Assembly: GCF_021295315.1 (NCBI RefSeq)
Contig: NZ_JAIMJA010000002.1
Coordinates: 286,785-350,784 of the forward strand
Length of the DNA: 64,000 nt
Reading direction: 5' to 3'
Source of the DNA: Motilimonas cestriensis
Lineage (GTDB): Bacteria > Pseudomonadota > Gammaproteobacteria > Enterobacterales > CBDFNC01
Position 1 is the stretch's first letter; each line of letters begins with the position of its first letter. Both the position numbers and the translations under genes were made by a program. Below, piece by piece: positions 1 to 9,126 of this stretch. The notes under the pieces are model-generated. The model worked only from the letters and a program-made list of their open reading frames with translations, had not been told where the DNA came from and did no database searches.

Positions 1-262
1 GGATCAGGTTTTTCACGCCGTATTCAGTGATTAATTCTTTGGCATAAATAGAACACGAAGGAATGCCCATGCCTGAGCCCATTACTGAAACTCGCTTACC
101 TTTATACGTACCGGTAAAGCCGAGCATGTTACGCACATCGGTCACTTGCACTGGGTTGTCTAAAAATGTTTCTGCTATGTATTTAGCGCGCAGTGGATCG
201 CCTGGAAATAATACGGTTTCTGCAAAGTCGCCCGCTTGCGCATTAATATGTGGAGTTGCCAT
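1..262 (-). CDS. deoD: Purine nucleoside phosphorylase, 5' part only
   Basis: The first ~87 codons of a DeoD-type purine nucleoside phosphorylase run off the left window edge. The enzyme splits purine (deoxy)ribonucleosides with phosphate into base and (deoxy)ribose-1-phosphate. The N-terminus MATPHINA, the phosphate-binding FPGDPLRAK (residues 19-27) and the [13 protein letters not shown] stretch are almost those of E. coli DeoD. ATG at 262 is preceded by an AAGGTA-type ribosome site. It follows deoC by 60 bp on the same strand, so the two are probably cotranscribed. The usual deoA and deoB are not between them. Confidence 0.95.
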   Translation of the reverse strand, partial: MATPHINAQAGDFAETVLFPGDPLRAKYIAETFLDNPVQVTDVRNMLGFTGTYKGKRVSVMGSGMGIPSCSIYAKELITEYGVKNLI

Positions 263-322
263 CTTGTGTACCTTAAATAAGTGATGTCATGCAGGCTCAA
301 CGCCTGCCAGATAAAATTAAGC

Positions 323-1093
323 CTAGTAACCTGCGCCGCTTACATCGTGCTTCACGTCGAGCGTGGTTAATAGGTCAGCGAGTAAGCTCGATGCGCCAAA
401 ACGAAAATGCGCCGCACTGATCCAATCTTCACCTAAGATATCGCTGACTAGTTGTAAATATTGCGCCGCTTGCGCCGCGGTTTTTACGCCGCCCGCAGGT
501 TTAAAACCAATATGAGTATTGGTATCGCGAATCACTTCTAGCATGATTTTGGCTGATTCTAAGGTGGCATTTTCGGCCACTTTACCGGTGCTGGTCTTGA
601 TAAAGTCAGCCCCTGCAGCAATGGCTATTTCACTGGCTTGTTTAATGAGCGCGGCGTCTTTAATTTCGCCTGTTTCTAAAATCACTTTTAGTAGCACCGA
701 GTCGCCACAGGCTTGCTTACAAGCTTTAACTAACTCAAAGCCAATCTCTGTATCGCCAGCAATAAAAGCGCGATAAGGAAACACCACATCCACTTCATCG
801 GCACCATAGGCCACTGCCGCTTTGGTTTCTGCCAAGGCAATGTCAATGTCGTTGTTGCCATGAGGGAAGTTAGTCACGGTGGCGATTTTTACTTGGCCAG
901 CGCCAAGTTCATTTAAGGTTTTACGCGCGATAGGAATGAACCTTGGGTAGATACAAATAGCCGCCGTGGTGCCCACCGGGCTGTTGGCTTGATGGCAAAG
1001 TTTGATCACATCCGCGTCGGTATCATTATCGTTAAGGGTGGTAAGATCCATTAGTCCGAGCGCGGTGCGCGCGACTGCTTTAAGATCTGTCAT
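323..1093 (-). CDS. deoC: Deoxyribose-phosphate aldolase
   Basis: 256 residues, normal for class I DeoC, which cleaves 2-deoxyribose-5-phosphate to glyceraldehyde-3-phosphate and acetaldehyde in the cytoplasm. The Schiff-base lysine is K166 in FIKTSTGK, and the second catalytic lysine is in the IGFKPAGG motif. It is the first gene of a short deo operon with deoD downstream. A perfect palindrome directly in front of the start is a likely operator. The order deoC next to a YjjV-type hydrolase and prfC matches the E. coli 99-minute region. Confidence 0.96.
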   Translation of the reverse strand: MTDLKAVARTALGLMDLTTLNDNDTDADVIKLCHQANSPVGTTAAICIYPRFIPIARKTLNELGAGQVKIATVTNFPHGNNDIDIALAETKAAVAYGADEVDVVFPYRAFIAGDTEIGFELVKACKQACGDSVLLKVILETGEIKDAALIKQASEIAIAAGADFIKTSTGKVAENATLESAKIMLEVIRDTNTHIGFKPAGGVKTAAQAAQYLQLVSDILGEDWISAAHFRFGASSLLADLLTTLDVKHDVSGAGY

Positions 1094-1460
1094 GTCTCTT
1101 CTCCATTCATAAAATTTGCATATCGTATGCAGAAACTGACGGACTTGGTTCCTTGAAGACAGTTATCATCATCAAACTGTAAACGTAGCGATGCTGGTAT
1201 AAAGCATGTTGTTGAATACGTTGTTAAATCCATTTAACCGATCATGATGCTTTAAATTATTTTGCGGCCATCTTGGCCTGCTAATTTAAACTCGTGTCAA
1301 AAGTATCAACTTAGTAATGATTATTTCAAAGTATAAATAACTCATCACTTGGCAATATTAAACACAAGATGCTTACAATAGCGCCAGTGGTGCAAGGGTA
1401 CAAGCCCCTTATTAAGGCGATAATATAAGTTTTTTATAAAGGGTGCGCTTGGTCAAAGAG
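1094..1460. promoter_or_regulatory. deo upstream region, no gene
   Basis: 367 bp between yjjV and deoC (both on the minus strand). It is AT-rich and I see no ORF worth calling. It should hold the deo promoter. The only clear site is the TGCATA/TATGCA palindrome at 1117-1131. I did not find a convincing CRP half-site pair. Confidence 0.5.
1117..1131. promoter_or_regulatory. Palindrome before deoC, candidate CytR/DeoR operator
   Basis: TGCATA-TCG-TATGCA is a perfect 6+6 bp inverted repeat, extended by TTT and AAA-rich flanks, ending 24 bp upstream of the deoC ATG. CytR recognises GTTGCATT-like octamers in inverted or direct order, and the TTTGCAT arms resemble these. The position in front of a deo operon supports a nucleoside-responsive operator, but the regulator is inferred. 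Confidence 0.5.
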
Positions 1461-2261
1461 CTAGATTTTTCCCCTGCCAAACACGGCTTGGCTGTTTTGC
1501 CACAAGCCCTTTGCCAACTGCGCTGGTGGCTCATCTCGTAACTCGGCTAAGGCATTAAAAATGAAAGGTAAATTAAGCGGAGAATTGACATTGGTAGTTT
1601 GATTGGCGATAGGCATATCTGGGCCATCGGTTTCGAGCATCAAAGCTTCAAGGGGAAAACGTGCGACACTGGCGCGAGTTTTGGCCGCTCTTGGATAGGT
1701 GATAACGCCGCCGATCCCCAACTTAAAGCCTTTATCAATAAATGCCATGCCTTGCTCATAGCTGCCCGAAAAAGCATGTAGCACGCCGCCATAAGGAAAA
1801 TGCTTAAGCTCAGCTAATAATGACGAAGCTGTTTTACGTTGGTGCAAAATTAGCGGCAATTTAGCCGTTTTTGCTATTTCAATTTGTTGGCGCAATACGT
1901 TTAATTGCAGCGCCATCGGCACATCCACCATGGCATCCAACCCCACCTCGCCAATCGCCAGTGGTTGATATTGTTCAGCTAACTGCTGTAACAATGCCAT
2001 GTGCTCAGCTTGGTAATCGGCGAGAAAATACGGGTGTAAGCCTAAGGCAAAATCAAGCGCGGGATGAGACTGACACAAGGCAATTAAATCTTGCCAAGTG
2101 GCCGCTTTAACACCGGGTACTAAGATGCGCTTAACGGTTAATTGAGCGGCATCCATTAACAGTTGCTCGCGCACGCCATCAAACTCGGCAAAATCAAGGT
2201 GGCAGTGAGTGTCCATCATCGGGCTATTGAGGCTCACTATTTTTCCATACTCCAATGACAC
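1461..2261 (-). CDS. yjjV: TatD-family metal-dependent hydrolase, YjjV type
   Basis: 266 residues. Metal-binding motifs of the TatD amidohydrolase-like TIM barrel are present in order: DTHCHLD near the N-terminus, GEVGLDA, ILHQRK, LHAFSGS and ETDGPDMP. The pattern GGVITYPRAAKTR is closest in memory to E. coli YjjV rather than TatD or YcfH. Such proteins are 3'-5' DNA exonucleases or related phosphoesterases. The start given is a GTG just behind a strong GGAGGGG. The ATGs at the MMDTHCH position are alternatives that would give a protein about 14 residues shorter. Synteny with deoC and prfC supports the assignment. Confidence 0.85.
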   Translation of the reverse strand: MSLEYGKIVSLNSPMMDTHCHLDFAEFDGVREQLLMDAAQLTVKRILVPGVKAATWQDLIALCQSHPALDFALGLHPYFLADYQAEHMALLQQLAEQYQPLAIGEVGLDAMVDVPMALQLNVLRQQIEIAKTAKLPLILHQRKTASSLLAELKHFPYGGVLHAFSGSYEQGMAFIDKGFKLGIGGVITYPRAAKTRASVARFPLEALMLETDGPDMPIANQTTNVNSPLNLPFIFNALAELRDEPPAQLAKGLWQNSQAVFGRGKI

Positions 2262-2293
2262 ACCCCCTCCATTTCAGTCTCGTTTACCGATAC

Positions 2294-2321
2294 AAAAACA
2301 GCGCCAATCGGCGCTGTTTTT
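2294..2321. terminator. Bidirectional-looking terminator after prfC
   Basis: ACAGCGCC-AATC-GGCGCTGT stem with A-run on one side and T-run on the other. It lies 46 bp past the prfC stop and just upstream of yjjV, so it should end prfC transcription. Confidence 0.8.
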
Positions 2322-2366
2322 AATGAATTAAGTCAGCGCAGCTAAATCACTGCGACTGGGCGACGA

Positions 2367-3956
2367 TTAATGCTCGCGGGTCTTTCTAAAGTTCACATCA
2401 GGGTAGCGCTCAATCGCCAAGTTTAAGTTAACCATGGTCGGCGCAATATAAGTCAGATTATCACCACCATCTAGGGCTAAGTTATCGTAGGCTTTTTTCT
2501 CAAACTCAATCATCTTGCTGGTGTTATCACTTTCTACCCAGCGCGCCGTGGCAACGCTAATGCTTTCGTAGATGGCTTCCACCTTGTATTCCGATTTTAA
2601 GCGCGCCGTCACTACCTCAAACTGTAGTACACCGACCGCGCCTACGATCAAGTCGTTGTTGCGCAGTGGTCGAAATACTTGTACCGCGCCTTCTTCAGAA
2701 AGCTGTACTAGGCCTTTTAACAGTTGTTTTTGTTTCAGCGGATCTTTTAAACGAATGCGGCGGAACATTTCTGGCGCAAAGTTTGGAATACCGCTGAACT
2801 TCATGTCTTCACCTTGGGTAAAGGTGTCACCAATTTGGATAGTGCCGTGGTTGTGTAAACCAATGATGTCACCGGCATAGGCTTCTTCTGCAGCGCTGCG
2901 ATCGCCCGCCATAAAGGTAACCGCATCAGAAATGGTGACATCTTTACCTAAACGCACATGGCGCATCTTCATGCTCTTTTCGTATTTGCCTGACACCACA
3001 CGCATGAAAGCAATACGGTCACGGTGTTTAGGATCCATGTTGGCTTGAATTTTAAACACAAAACCAGAGAATTTCTCTTCCGTAGCGATCACATCACGGT
3101 CTTGCGTGGCACGCGGCATTGGCGCTGGCGCCCATTCCGTTAAGCCTTCAAGAATATGGTCAACACCAAAGTTACCTAGCGCGGTACCAAAATAAACCGG
3201 CGTTAATTCACCGGCTAAGAATAGCTCTTTATCAAATTCATGGGCCGCGCCCAATACCAATTCAATTTCTTCACGTACGCTTTCAGCTAATACGCTGCCA
3301 ATCGCTTGCGTAACAGCATCGTTATCAATGCCTTTAATAATGCGCACTTCTTGGATGGTATGGCCTTGACCTGATTGGTATAAAATCACTTCATCGCGAT
3401 GAATGTGGTACACACCTTTAAACTCTTTACCACAGCCAATCGGCCAAGTGACAGGTGCACACGCCATTTTGAGTTCTTCTTCAACTTCGTCAAGTAGCTC
3501 CATGGGATCGCGCGTATCACGGTCCATTTTGTTCATAAAGGTAACGATAGGCGTATCACGCAAACGCGTGACTTCCATTAATTTGCGGGTTCGGTCTTCG
3601 ACACCTTTCGCCGCATCAATCACCATTAAACATGAATCCACCGCCGTTAACGTACGGTAAGTATCTTCCGAGAAGTCTTCGTGTCCTGGGGTGTCTAACA
3701 GATTAACCAAACAGTTATTAAACGGAAATTGCATCACCGAGGTCGTGACGGAGATACCACGCTCTTTTTCCATTTCCATCCAGTCAGACTTAGCATGTTG
3801 CGAGCTGCCCTTGCCTTTTACGCTACCGGCGGTTTGAATAGCACGCCCGTGTAATAATACCTTCTCAGTGATTGTTGTTTTACCCGCATCTGGGTGGGAG
3901 ATGATAGCAAAGGTCCTTCGCTTATTGATTTCATTAAGAAAATCTTGGTTTGCCAT
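2367..3956 (-). CDS. prfC: Peptide chain release factor 3
   Basis: 529 residues, full length for RF3, the GTPase that recycles RF1/RF2 from the ribosome after termination. GTPase motifs are visible: SHPDAGKTT (G1), [14 protein letters not shown] (G3) and [10 protein letters not shown] (G4). The N-terminus [14 protein letters not shown] differs from the prfC stump at 15896 (EIKNRR at the same place), so the two 5' ends have separate histories. The region upstream is one copy of the ~190 bp repeat bounding the island. SXT/R391 elements insert in the 5' end of prfC and supply a new 5' end and promoter, and this arrangement fits that. The Shine-Dalgarno before ATG is weak. Confidence 0.97.
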   Translation of the reverse strand: MANQDFLNEINKRRTFAIISHPDAGKTTITEKVLLHGRAIQTAGSVKGKGSSQHAKSDWMEMEKERGISVTTSVMQFPFNNCLVNLLDTPGHEDFSEDTYRTLTAVDSCLMVIDAAKGVEDRTRKLMEVTRLRDTPIVTFMNKMDRDTRDPMELLDEVEEELKMACAPVTWPIGCGKEFKGVYHIHRDEVILYQSGQGHTIQEVRIIKGIDNDAVTQAIGSVLAESVREEIELVLGAAHEFDKELFLAGELTPVYFGTALGNFGVDHILEGLTEWAPAPMPRATQDRDVIATEEKFSGFVFKIQANMDPKHRDRIAFMRVVSGKYEKSMKMRHVRLGKDVTISDAVTFMAGDRSAAEEAYAGDIIGLHNHGTIQIGDTFTQGEDMKFSGIPNFAPEMFRRIRLKDPLKQKQLLKGLVQLSEEGAVQVFRPLRNNDLIVGAVGVLQFEVVTARLKSEYKVEAIYESISVATARWVESDNTSKMIEFEKKAYDNLALDGGDNLTYIAPTMVNLNLAIERYPDVNFRKTREH

Positions 3957-4076
3957 GTATAAATTCTTTTAGTTTGTACACGGATTTGTACACACTTTTG
4001 GAAGTACTCTCTTTTCAGTTCTTCGCTAGTCAAATCCGTCGTGTTAATCGTAATTGGCCGCTATTTTCGCTGATCT
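3886..4076. repeat. Island boundary repeat, prfC-proximal copy (attR-like)
   Basis: This covers codons 1-24 of prfC and ~120 bp upstream. It aligns with 15826-16014 with few mismatches and one 2 bp indel. About 75 bp around the prfC start are identical in both copies. The inner boundary GCATC.GGGTG.GAGATGATAGC (3886-3908) lies in the RF3 P-loop codons, where SXT-family integration takes place. Confidence 0.85.
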
Positions 4077-4212
4077 TGACTTTATAAACAATCAATGGTT
4101 ATCTAATCGGTTACCATTTACTCTCAGCGTGCGCCAATGCTCAGTTGTAGCTGTTTGCAATCGTTGCTTCTTCAGCTCATGAACAACTGTGGCTAAACCA
4201 CAAATTCCTTCG

Positions 4213-4860
4213 CTACCAAAAATCGATGATAGCTTGTTTAACAACGCCTATAATTGAGCAGTTGCCGTTGATCGGTATTGCTGGATACTGTGGATTAAGA
4301 GGCTTCAAATATTTTTGCTCACCATCCAAGACTAATTGTTTAAAGGTTGCTTCTCTTGAATCGTCAAGCCGCGCTACAACCAATGAACCCGATGAGTAAG
4401 GAGCATCAGGATCTACAACTATAACAGCACCTTCTGGTATTGATTTTTTGCCGCTTGGATTTTCCATACTGTCGCCTTTCACGCGCAGTGCGAAACAACC
4501 TTCATGTGCTTTCCCAGTGACTTCACGCCACTCCTCTGCATCTTCAAAGGCAAATCCCTCCGCTATTTCAGTCCAATCCCCAGCCTGAACCCAATTAATA
4601 AGAGGAATACTCCCTTTAATGTCAGGCCCTACTTCTACATTACCGACCCCCAAGCCAATCTCGCCATCACCTGTGGCGAGCCAATGAGCATTCACGCGAA
4701 GCGCCTCCGCGATCTGCATGGTGTAACGAGACCTAGCCGATTTACCAGAGCAAATCTGGCTGATCGACTGCTGTTTGATACCAATGCGACGAGCCAACTC
4801 CGACTGAGTCACCCCAGTAAGCTGCAAGGCATGGTTTAGTCGTTCGGATAAAGTTTTCAT
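4213..4860 (-). CDS. setR: SetR-like CI repressor of SXT/R391 elements
   Basis: 215 residues, the length known for SetR. An N-terminal lambda-CI-type helix-turn-helix (residues 15-40) is joined to a LexA/S24 autopeptidase domain. The cleavage pair is A93-G94, the nucleophile S131 lies in KGDSMENP, and the general base is K174. SetR represses the ICE activator genes setCD and is self-cleaved on RecA activation in SOS. It lies next to the prfC junction, as in SXT/R391. The divergent croS/setCD genes are missing here, so its usual targets are absent in cis. It might still act on its own promoter or on an incoming ICE. Confidence 0.85.
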   Translation of the reverse strand: MKTLSERLNHALQLTGVTQSELARRIGIKQQSISQICSGKSARSRYTMQIAEALRVNAHWLATGDGEIGLGVGNVEVGPDIKGSIPLINWVQAGDWTEIAEGFAFEDAEEWREVTGKAHEGCFALRVKGDSMENPSGKKSIPEGAVIVVDPDAPYSSGSLVVARLDDSREATFKQLVLDGEQKYLKPLNPQYPAIPINGNCSIIGVVKQAIIDFW

Positions 4861-4870
4861 AAGCCCGTAC

Positions 4871-4912
4871 TCTACAAATAAAACTGTAGACTTTCAACAA
4901 TTTTAACTGTTG
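4871..4912. promoter_or_regulatory. Two dyads upstream of setR, candidate SetR operators
   Basis: TCTACA-N8-TGTAGA (4871-4890) and a near-perfect CAACAATTTTAACTGTTG dyad (4895-4912) lie 10-52 bp upstream of the setR start. In SXT/R391 SetR binds several operators in this region. These would be the retained autoregulatory sites; assignment rests on position and symmetry. Confidence 0.5.
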
Positions 4913-5285
4913 ATCTAACTAAAGCTTTACCCAAGATATCTCAAGATGCAGGATTCAGATCCCGGTCGTGTTTTCAACACTAGGCACGCTAATACAGGAA
5001 TGTAGGCACCTTTTTAATAAGCGTAACAACGTAGTGGAAAGATGGCTGCGCTCCCATAGGGCAAGCTTTACAAGCGTTTATGTTGCGTGATTGATTTTGA
5101 TAAGGGAAAAGCCATTACCTAAAATTAATGCCTTGCCTAAACGTGCGTAAAATTTTTCTGAAATCAATCCACTCCAGGTTGATTGGGTATAATGCAGCCC
5201 TCTTGAGCATTTGAACTTGGTTTAGCATGTCCTTCTGATAACTAGCCAGCATTGATACATGCAAATTCCGTCAGTGGAGCGTTTT
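4913..5285. other. Gene-free stretch between setR and trkH
   Basis: About 370 bp with no supportable ORF where croS/setCD would be expected in an intact element. The stretch CCCAAGATATCTCAAGATGC near 4930 resembles TCCAAGTTACCTCAAGATGC at 12913, the head of the hairpin repeat there, so it may be the edge of a related dispersed repeat. No terminator for the trk operon is evident. Confidence 0.4.
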
Positions 5286-6770
5286 CTAATATCGCCAAAA
5301 GGCACGTGAAAATATAATCAGTATCGGGAAAATTTCTAAACGGCCAAACAACATGGCAACACACATTAACCACTTTCCTTCCGGTTTTAGTGTGCCAAAC
5401 CCTGAAGCTGTGTCACCGTATCCAATCCCCATATTGTTAATGCATGCCGCCACAGTACCAAACGCCGTGATAATATCATGCCCTATTGCCACCAATCCCC
5501 AGATGAAGACACAGGTGAAAAAGATATAAAGAAAAAACAACCCCCATACAGAGCTAATCACACGATCGGATACGCTCTGTCCGTTTACTTTCGTGGTTAA
5601 TATGGCCTTCGGATGGATGAGATTGTTGATCTCTCGGCTGCTTTGTTTATAGAGCAAGAGAAAACGAACGGCTTTGATACCGCCACAGGTGGAGCCAAAA
5701 CATCCACCAAAAAAACTCGCACCTAAAAGCAGCAATACAACATGATTCGGCCAACTTGGATAACCTCCTGCGCCCAACCCATTGTCTGTCATCACTGATA
5801 CCGTTTGAAAAAAACCGTGAACCAGCGAGTCCTGTAAGCCAAAAGTCTGCGTTCGATACAATTCAAGACATGCAACCCCAACGATGCAAGAGAGGATAAA
5901 GATGAAAAAGCGAAATTCCGCATTCTTAAGAATGGGGCGCACACTCCTTCTTACCAACGCAACGTAATATAGGGCAAAGTTAATAGCCGCGAGAATAGAA
6001 AATACACCAGCAACCAGCTCAACCGACGCACTATTGTAGAAACCTAAGCTATCACCGTGAGTAGAAAAGCCGCCCAATGAGACGGTTGATAAGCTATGAC
6101 AGATGGCATCAAACCAATTCATCCCCGCGGCTTTAAACGATAGCGCGCAAGCAAACGCAAGTGCGGAATACAAGCCCCATAGGTTTCGTGCTGTATCAGC
6201 AAGTCGAGGCGTCATTTTCTCCTCTTTCATCGGTCCAGGCATTTCAGATTGATAGAGCTTAGCACCACCAATGCCCAAAAATGGCAGAATCGCCACCGCT
6301 AATACAATGATTCCCAACCCGCCTAAAAAATTCAGCTGGGCTCGGTAAAACAAAATCGATTTAGGTAGTGTATCAATATTAGAAAAAACCGAAGCTCCGG
6401 TTGTAGTAATACCGGAGACGCCTTCAAACACCGCATCCGTCAATGTCATGTTCAAGCGGCTATCTAAGATGAAAGGCAGTGCGCTCATCGCCGAAAAGAT
6501 TAACCAAAATAAACACGCCACCATAAAGCCGTCGCGCTTTTGTAGATATTTGTCTTCGCCCTTGGTTGATTTCCAGCCAACGATTCCAATGGAAAGTGAG
6601 AGTAAAAAAGTAAGAAGGAATGCCGTAATGTAACCATCGCGATTAAACAGCCCGACCATGATTGGAACCAGCATGGTAAAGCTGTAAATGATAATTAAGA
6701 AGCTACAAAGGTGAATAATCGTGGTGAAGCGAGAGCTTACTTTCACGCTATCTTTAATCTTAAACATCAT
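5286..6770 (-). CDS. trkH: TrkH-type potassium transporter subunit (distal copy)
   Basis: 494 residues, normal TrkH length, with about ten or more hydrophobic segments and the four pore-loop repeats of the SKT superfamily. Filter segments include GITTTGASV, VSLGGFSTH, TDNGLGAGG and NNMGIGYGD. TrkH is the pore of the TrkAH K+ uptake system in the inner membrane. It is the last gene of the operon, 323 bp beyond ktrB, in a gap holding a long inverted repeat. A full two-RCK TrkA is not encoded on the island, so this copy would need host TrkA or the neighbouring KtrA. It resembles the 9127-10587 copy (similar GGLG and PGP segments) but is clearly diverged. Confidence 0.9.
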   Translation of the reverse strand: MMFKIKDSVKVSSRFTTIIHLCSFLIIIYSFTMLVPIMVGLFNRDGYITAFLLTFLLSLSIGIVGWKSTKGEDKYLQKRDGFMVACLFWLIFSAMSALPFILDSRLNMTLTDAVFEGVSGITTTGASVFSNIDTLPKSILFYRAQLNFLGGLGIIVLAVAILPFLGIGGAKLYQSEMPGPMKEEKMTPRLADTARNLWGLYSALAFACALSFKAAGMNWFDAICHSLSTVSLGGFSTHGDSLGFYNSASVELVAGVFSILAAINFALYYVALVRRSVRPILKNAEFRFFIFILSCIVGVACLELYRTQTFGLQDSLVHGFFQTVSVMTDNGLGAGGYPSWPNHVVLLLLGASFFGGCFGSTCGGIKAVRFLLLYKQSSREINNLIHPKAILTTKVNGQSVSDRVISSVWGLFFLYIFFTCVFIWGLVAIGHDIITAFGTVAACINNMGIGYGDTASGFGTLKPEGKWLMCVAMLFGRLEIFPILIIFSRAFWRY

Positions 6771-7093
6771 TTATTAATTACTCCCTGCACTAGGGTCTGT
6801 TGATCTTTCGTGATTATTTTTGCAGCGAATTGTTGGGTATTTATGCAAGACGTTGTCGTAAGCAGCGCTTTTGTGGTGTAGCTGGCTACACGAAAAGGCG
6901 ATAACGCAGTAGAAATACCCAACAAACGCTGCCCAAAGGGTTCGGCTAAAAGCGTTTTTCTCTTTGTTAAGCAGTATTTGCTTAGAATGCTAAGCGATAC
7001 ACTGCTCGCCGCGATAAAAACCTTAAAATTCAATAACAAAAATGCAACTGTAACGGCATAGAGTCTTATTGCCTGCTTAAGCGGGTAAAGCTC
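6771..7093. other. Intergenic gap with hairpin repeat
   Basis: 323 bp between ktrB and the distal trkH, interrupting an otherwise tightly packed operon. An open 90-codon frame here is only the reading of the inverted repeat and has no recognisable features. The long inverted repeat is annotated separately. Confidence 0.6.
6822..6932. repeat. Long inverted repeat (MITE- or REP-like)
   Basis: Arms GCAGCG-AA-TTGTTGGGTATTT (6822-6842) and its complement (6913-6932) match over ~20 bp with one gap. A second stem GTGTAGC-TG-GCTACAC (6876-6891) sits inside. The whole ~110 bp could fold as a branched hairpin. It looks like a dispersed intergenic element of marine gammaproteobacteria, but family membership was not checked. 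Confidence 0.7.
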
Positions 7094-8479
7094 TTACCCT
7101 ATCGACAGCTTCGTCTCAGCAAATCGCAATTTTCTCTGTCTTGGACTGGCTAAAAAATACACCACAGTCAGTGGGCCTAATCTCCCCATATACATCATAA
7201 AGATGATAATCAGTTCACCCGATGTGGAGAGTTGCCCTGTTAAGCCGCGAGACAACCCCACAGTACCTAATGCAGAAACCGCTTCAAACATAACGTCTAT
7301 CATCGGGGCATTTTCCGTCAAGAGTAATGCAAAGATGGCTAGCCACGTCACCACAACCGAAATCATCGTCAGTGCAAGGGCTTTACTGATCGTGTCTTTT
7401 GCAATTTCACGCTTAAAAACATGAATTTGCTCATCACGACGTAAGTAAGCGTAAGTCGATAAAATCAACACCATAAAGGTCACGACTTTGATACCGCTTG
7501 CGGTACTTAACGAGCCACCACCAATGAACATCAGCACCAGAATAATCGCGGAGGTGGCATCTTCAAGTTGGTCAATAGCGAGCGTATTAAAGCCAGCGGT
7601 TCTTGGGGTCACCGCTTGAAACCACGAGGCCAGCCACTTACCCAGTTCGCTGAGTGGCGCTAATGTGTTGGGGTTTTCACGCTCTATTAGATAGATTGCT
7701 ACCACAGCAACGGCATTGATAAGCACGGTTCCCGTTATCATCATGCGGCTATAAACTGTCAGCTTTGACCACCGACGGTTTCGCTTTAAATCCATCCAAA
7801 CCGAAAAGCCTAACCCGCCAATGATAAATAGTCCTGTAATCGTCAGGTTGACGACGGGGTCATCCACATAAGGCATTAAGCTATCAGCACTTAAGGCAAA
7901 CCCTGCATTATTAAACGCACTGATGGTATAGAAGAAACCGTGAAACAAGCTAGTTGCCCAGCCAAGTTCATCACTCCAATACCAAGCCAGTATGGTCATT
8001 CCAACCAATTCGACGGTCAGAGCAAACATCAGCACCGATTTAGCGGTCGCAACAAGCGTCGAGGAGTCGGTTTGATTAAATGCTTCTCTTGCTACGGTAC
8101 GCTCTAAAAAGCCGATTTTCCCTCCCAAAGCAATCAAGGTCACAATGGCAAAGGTCATGAGGCCGAGGCCACCACACTGGATAAGTAAAGCGATGACAAT
8201 TTGCCCAAATAAGGTGAACTGAGTGCCTGTATCAACCACCACTAGCCCTGTTACCGTTACGGCTGAGGTAGCCGTGAACAAACTCTGTATCCAAGTAATA
8301 GGCTCATGAACAGCAATAGGCAGTTTGAGTAATGCCGTACCCAGCAGGATGAGCAGTAAAAAGCTGCCACTTAAAATCAGCGGTGGCGCACCAACTATTT
8401 TTTTTCCTGACTTGGGTTTACGTTCTATCGGCGTGATAGAGGGATGCCACTGAACCATGTCACACCAACCTTGGGGCAA
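7094..8479 (-). CDS. ktrB: KtrB-type K+ (Na+-coupled) channel subunit
   Basis: 461 residues. The first pore loop TSAVTVTGLVVVDTGTQFT is the classical KtrB signature, followed by SAFNNAGFAL, TPRTAGFNT and SALGTVGLS loops. KtrB forms the membrane dimer of the KtrAB K+ uptake system and is gated by the KtrA ring. Its start overlaps the end of ktrA by 20 bp, so the two are translationally linked. The start ATG follows within the ktrA coding end; a later start is possible because the N-terminal 30 residues are polar and not diagnostic. Confidence 0.92.
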   Translation of the reverse strand: MPQGWCDMVQWHPSITPIERKPKSGKKIVGAPPLILSGSFLLLILLGTALLKLPIAVHEPITWIQSLFTATSAVTVTGLVVVDTGTQFTLFGQIVIALLIQCGGLGLMTFAIVTLIALGGKIGFLERTVAREAFNQTDSSTLVATAKSVLMFALTVELVGMTILAWYWSDELGWATSLFHGFFYTISAFNNAGFALSADSLMPYVDDPVVNLTITGLFIIGGLGFSVWMDLKRNRRWSKLTVYSRMMITGTVLINAVAVVAIYLIERENPNTLAPLSELGKWLASWFQAVTPRTAGFNTLAIDQLEDATSAIILVLMFIGGGSLSTASGIKVVTFMVLILSTYAYLRRDEQIHVFKREIAKDTISKALALTMISVVVTWLAIFALLLTENAPMIDVMFEAVSALGTVGLSRGLTGQLSTSGELIIIFMMYMGRLGPLTVVYFLASPRQRKLRFAETKLSIG

Positions 8480-9113
8480 GGTACTTTAGCTCAGCGCGAG
8501 TGCCGCACAACAGAATGATATCATTTGCTTTCAAGACAAAATCATGGCCAATCTGATTAAGCACGTCTTGTTCACGTTTGATGAGGACAGTTTGCACACT
8601 GCCTTTGGCATCACCAAGAACTTGTCCCATCGGAGTGTCGTGTAACGATGCTCTAATATGAATTTCAACCACATATAAGCCATGACCTAAAGACAAGTAA
8701 TTATTCACCATTGGATAGTTTAATGCTTGGGCGACACGCACGCCCATCTCCTCTTCAGGATGGATAATGCGCTGAACACCAAGTTTCGATACGATGGTAT
8801 GGTGTGCTTTAGTACTGGCCTTAACCCAAATCTCTTTAACACCGAGGTTTTTCAACGCCAAGGTACAAAGCAAACTCGACTGCATGTCTTCACCGATAGC
8901 TATCAATACCGCTTCACTATTGCCAAGATCTAACTCACGCAGCGCACTTTCATCCGCGGAGTCACAAATAATCGCTTGCGTTAACTCCTCGACATATTTC
9001 TCAACAATTTTGGGGTCACGATCAACCCCCGTCACTGTGTGCCCAAGGTGGATCAATTCCAGACTGGCTGCGATGCCAAATCGCCCAAGTCCAATAACAG
9101 TAAAATGTGCCAT
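8460..9113 (-). CDS. ktrA: KtrA-type RCK gating subunit
   Basis: 217 residues, one RCK unit: Rossmann N-lobe with GLGRFG (residues 8-13), acidic residue of GVDRD at the end of beta-2, then a RCK_C lobe. TrkA has two such units and ~458 residues, so this is KtrA. It binds ATP/ADP and possibly c-di-AMP or NAD and opens KtrB. It sits between a trkH and ktrB, an unusual mixing of Trk and Ktr parts in one operon. Confidence 0.92.
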   Translation of the reverse strand: MAHFTVIGLGRFGIAASLELIHLGHTVTGVDRDPKIVEKYVEELTQAIICDSADESALRELDLGNSEAVLIAIGEDMQSSLLCTLALKNLGVKEIWVKASTKAHHTIVSKLGVQRIIHPEEEMGVRVAQALNYPMVNNYLSLGHGLYVVEIHIRASLHDTPMGQVLGDAKGSVQTVLIKREQDVLNQIGHDFVLKANDIILLCGTRAELKYLAPRLV

Positions 9114-9126
9114 AACAATACCTTAA

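Noticed and set aside
3818..4033. 71-codon minus frame overlapping the prfC start
   Set aside because: It lies in another frame of prfC and its upstream repeat. It has no independent support.
5165..5195. TATAAT box with possible promoter on plus strand
   Set aside because: The matching -35 is poor and no gene follows on that strand.
6767..7039. 90-codon minus frame between trkH and ktrB
   Set aside because: It is mostly the translation of the inverted repeat and lacks a ribosome site.
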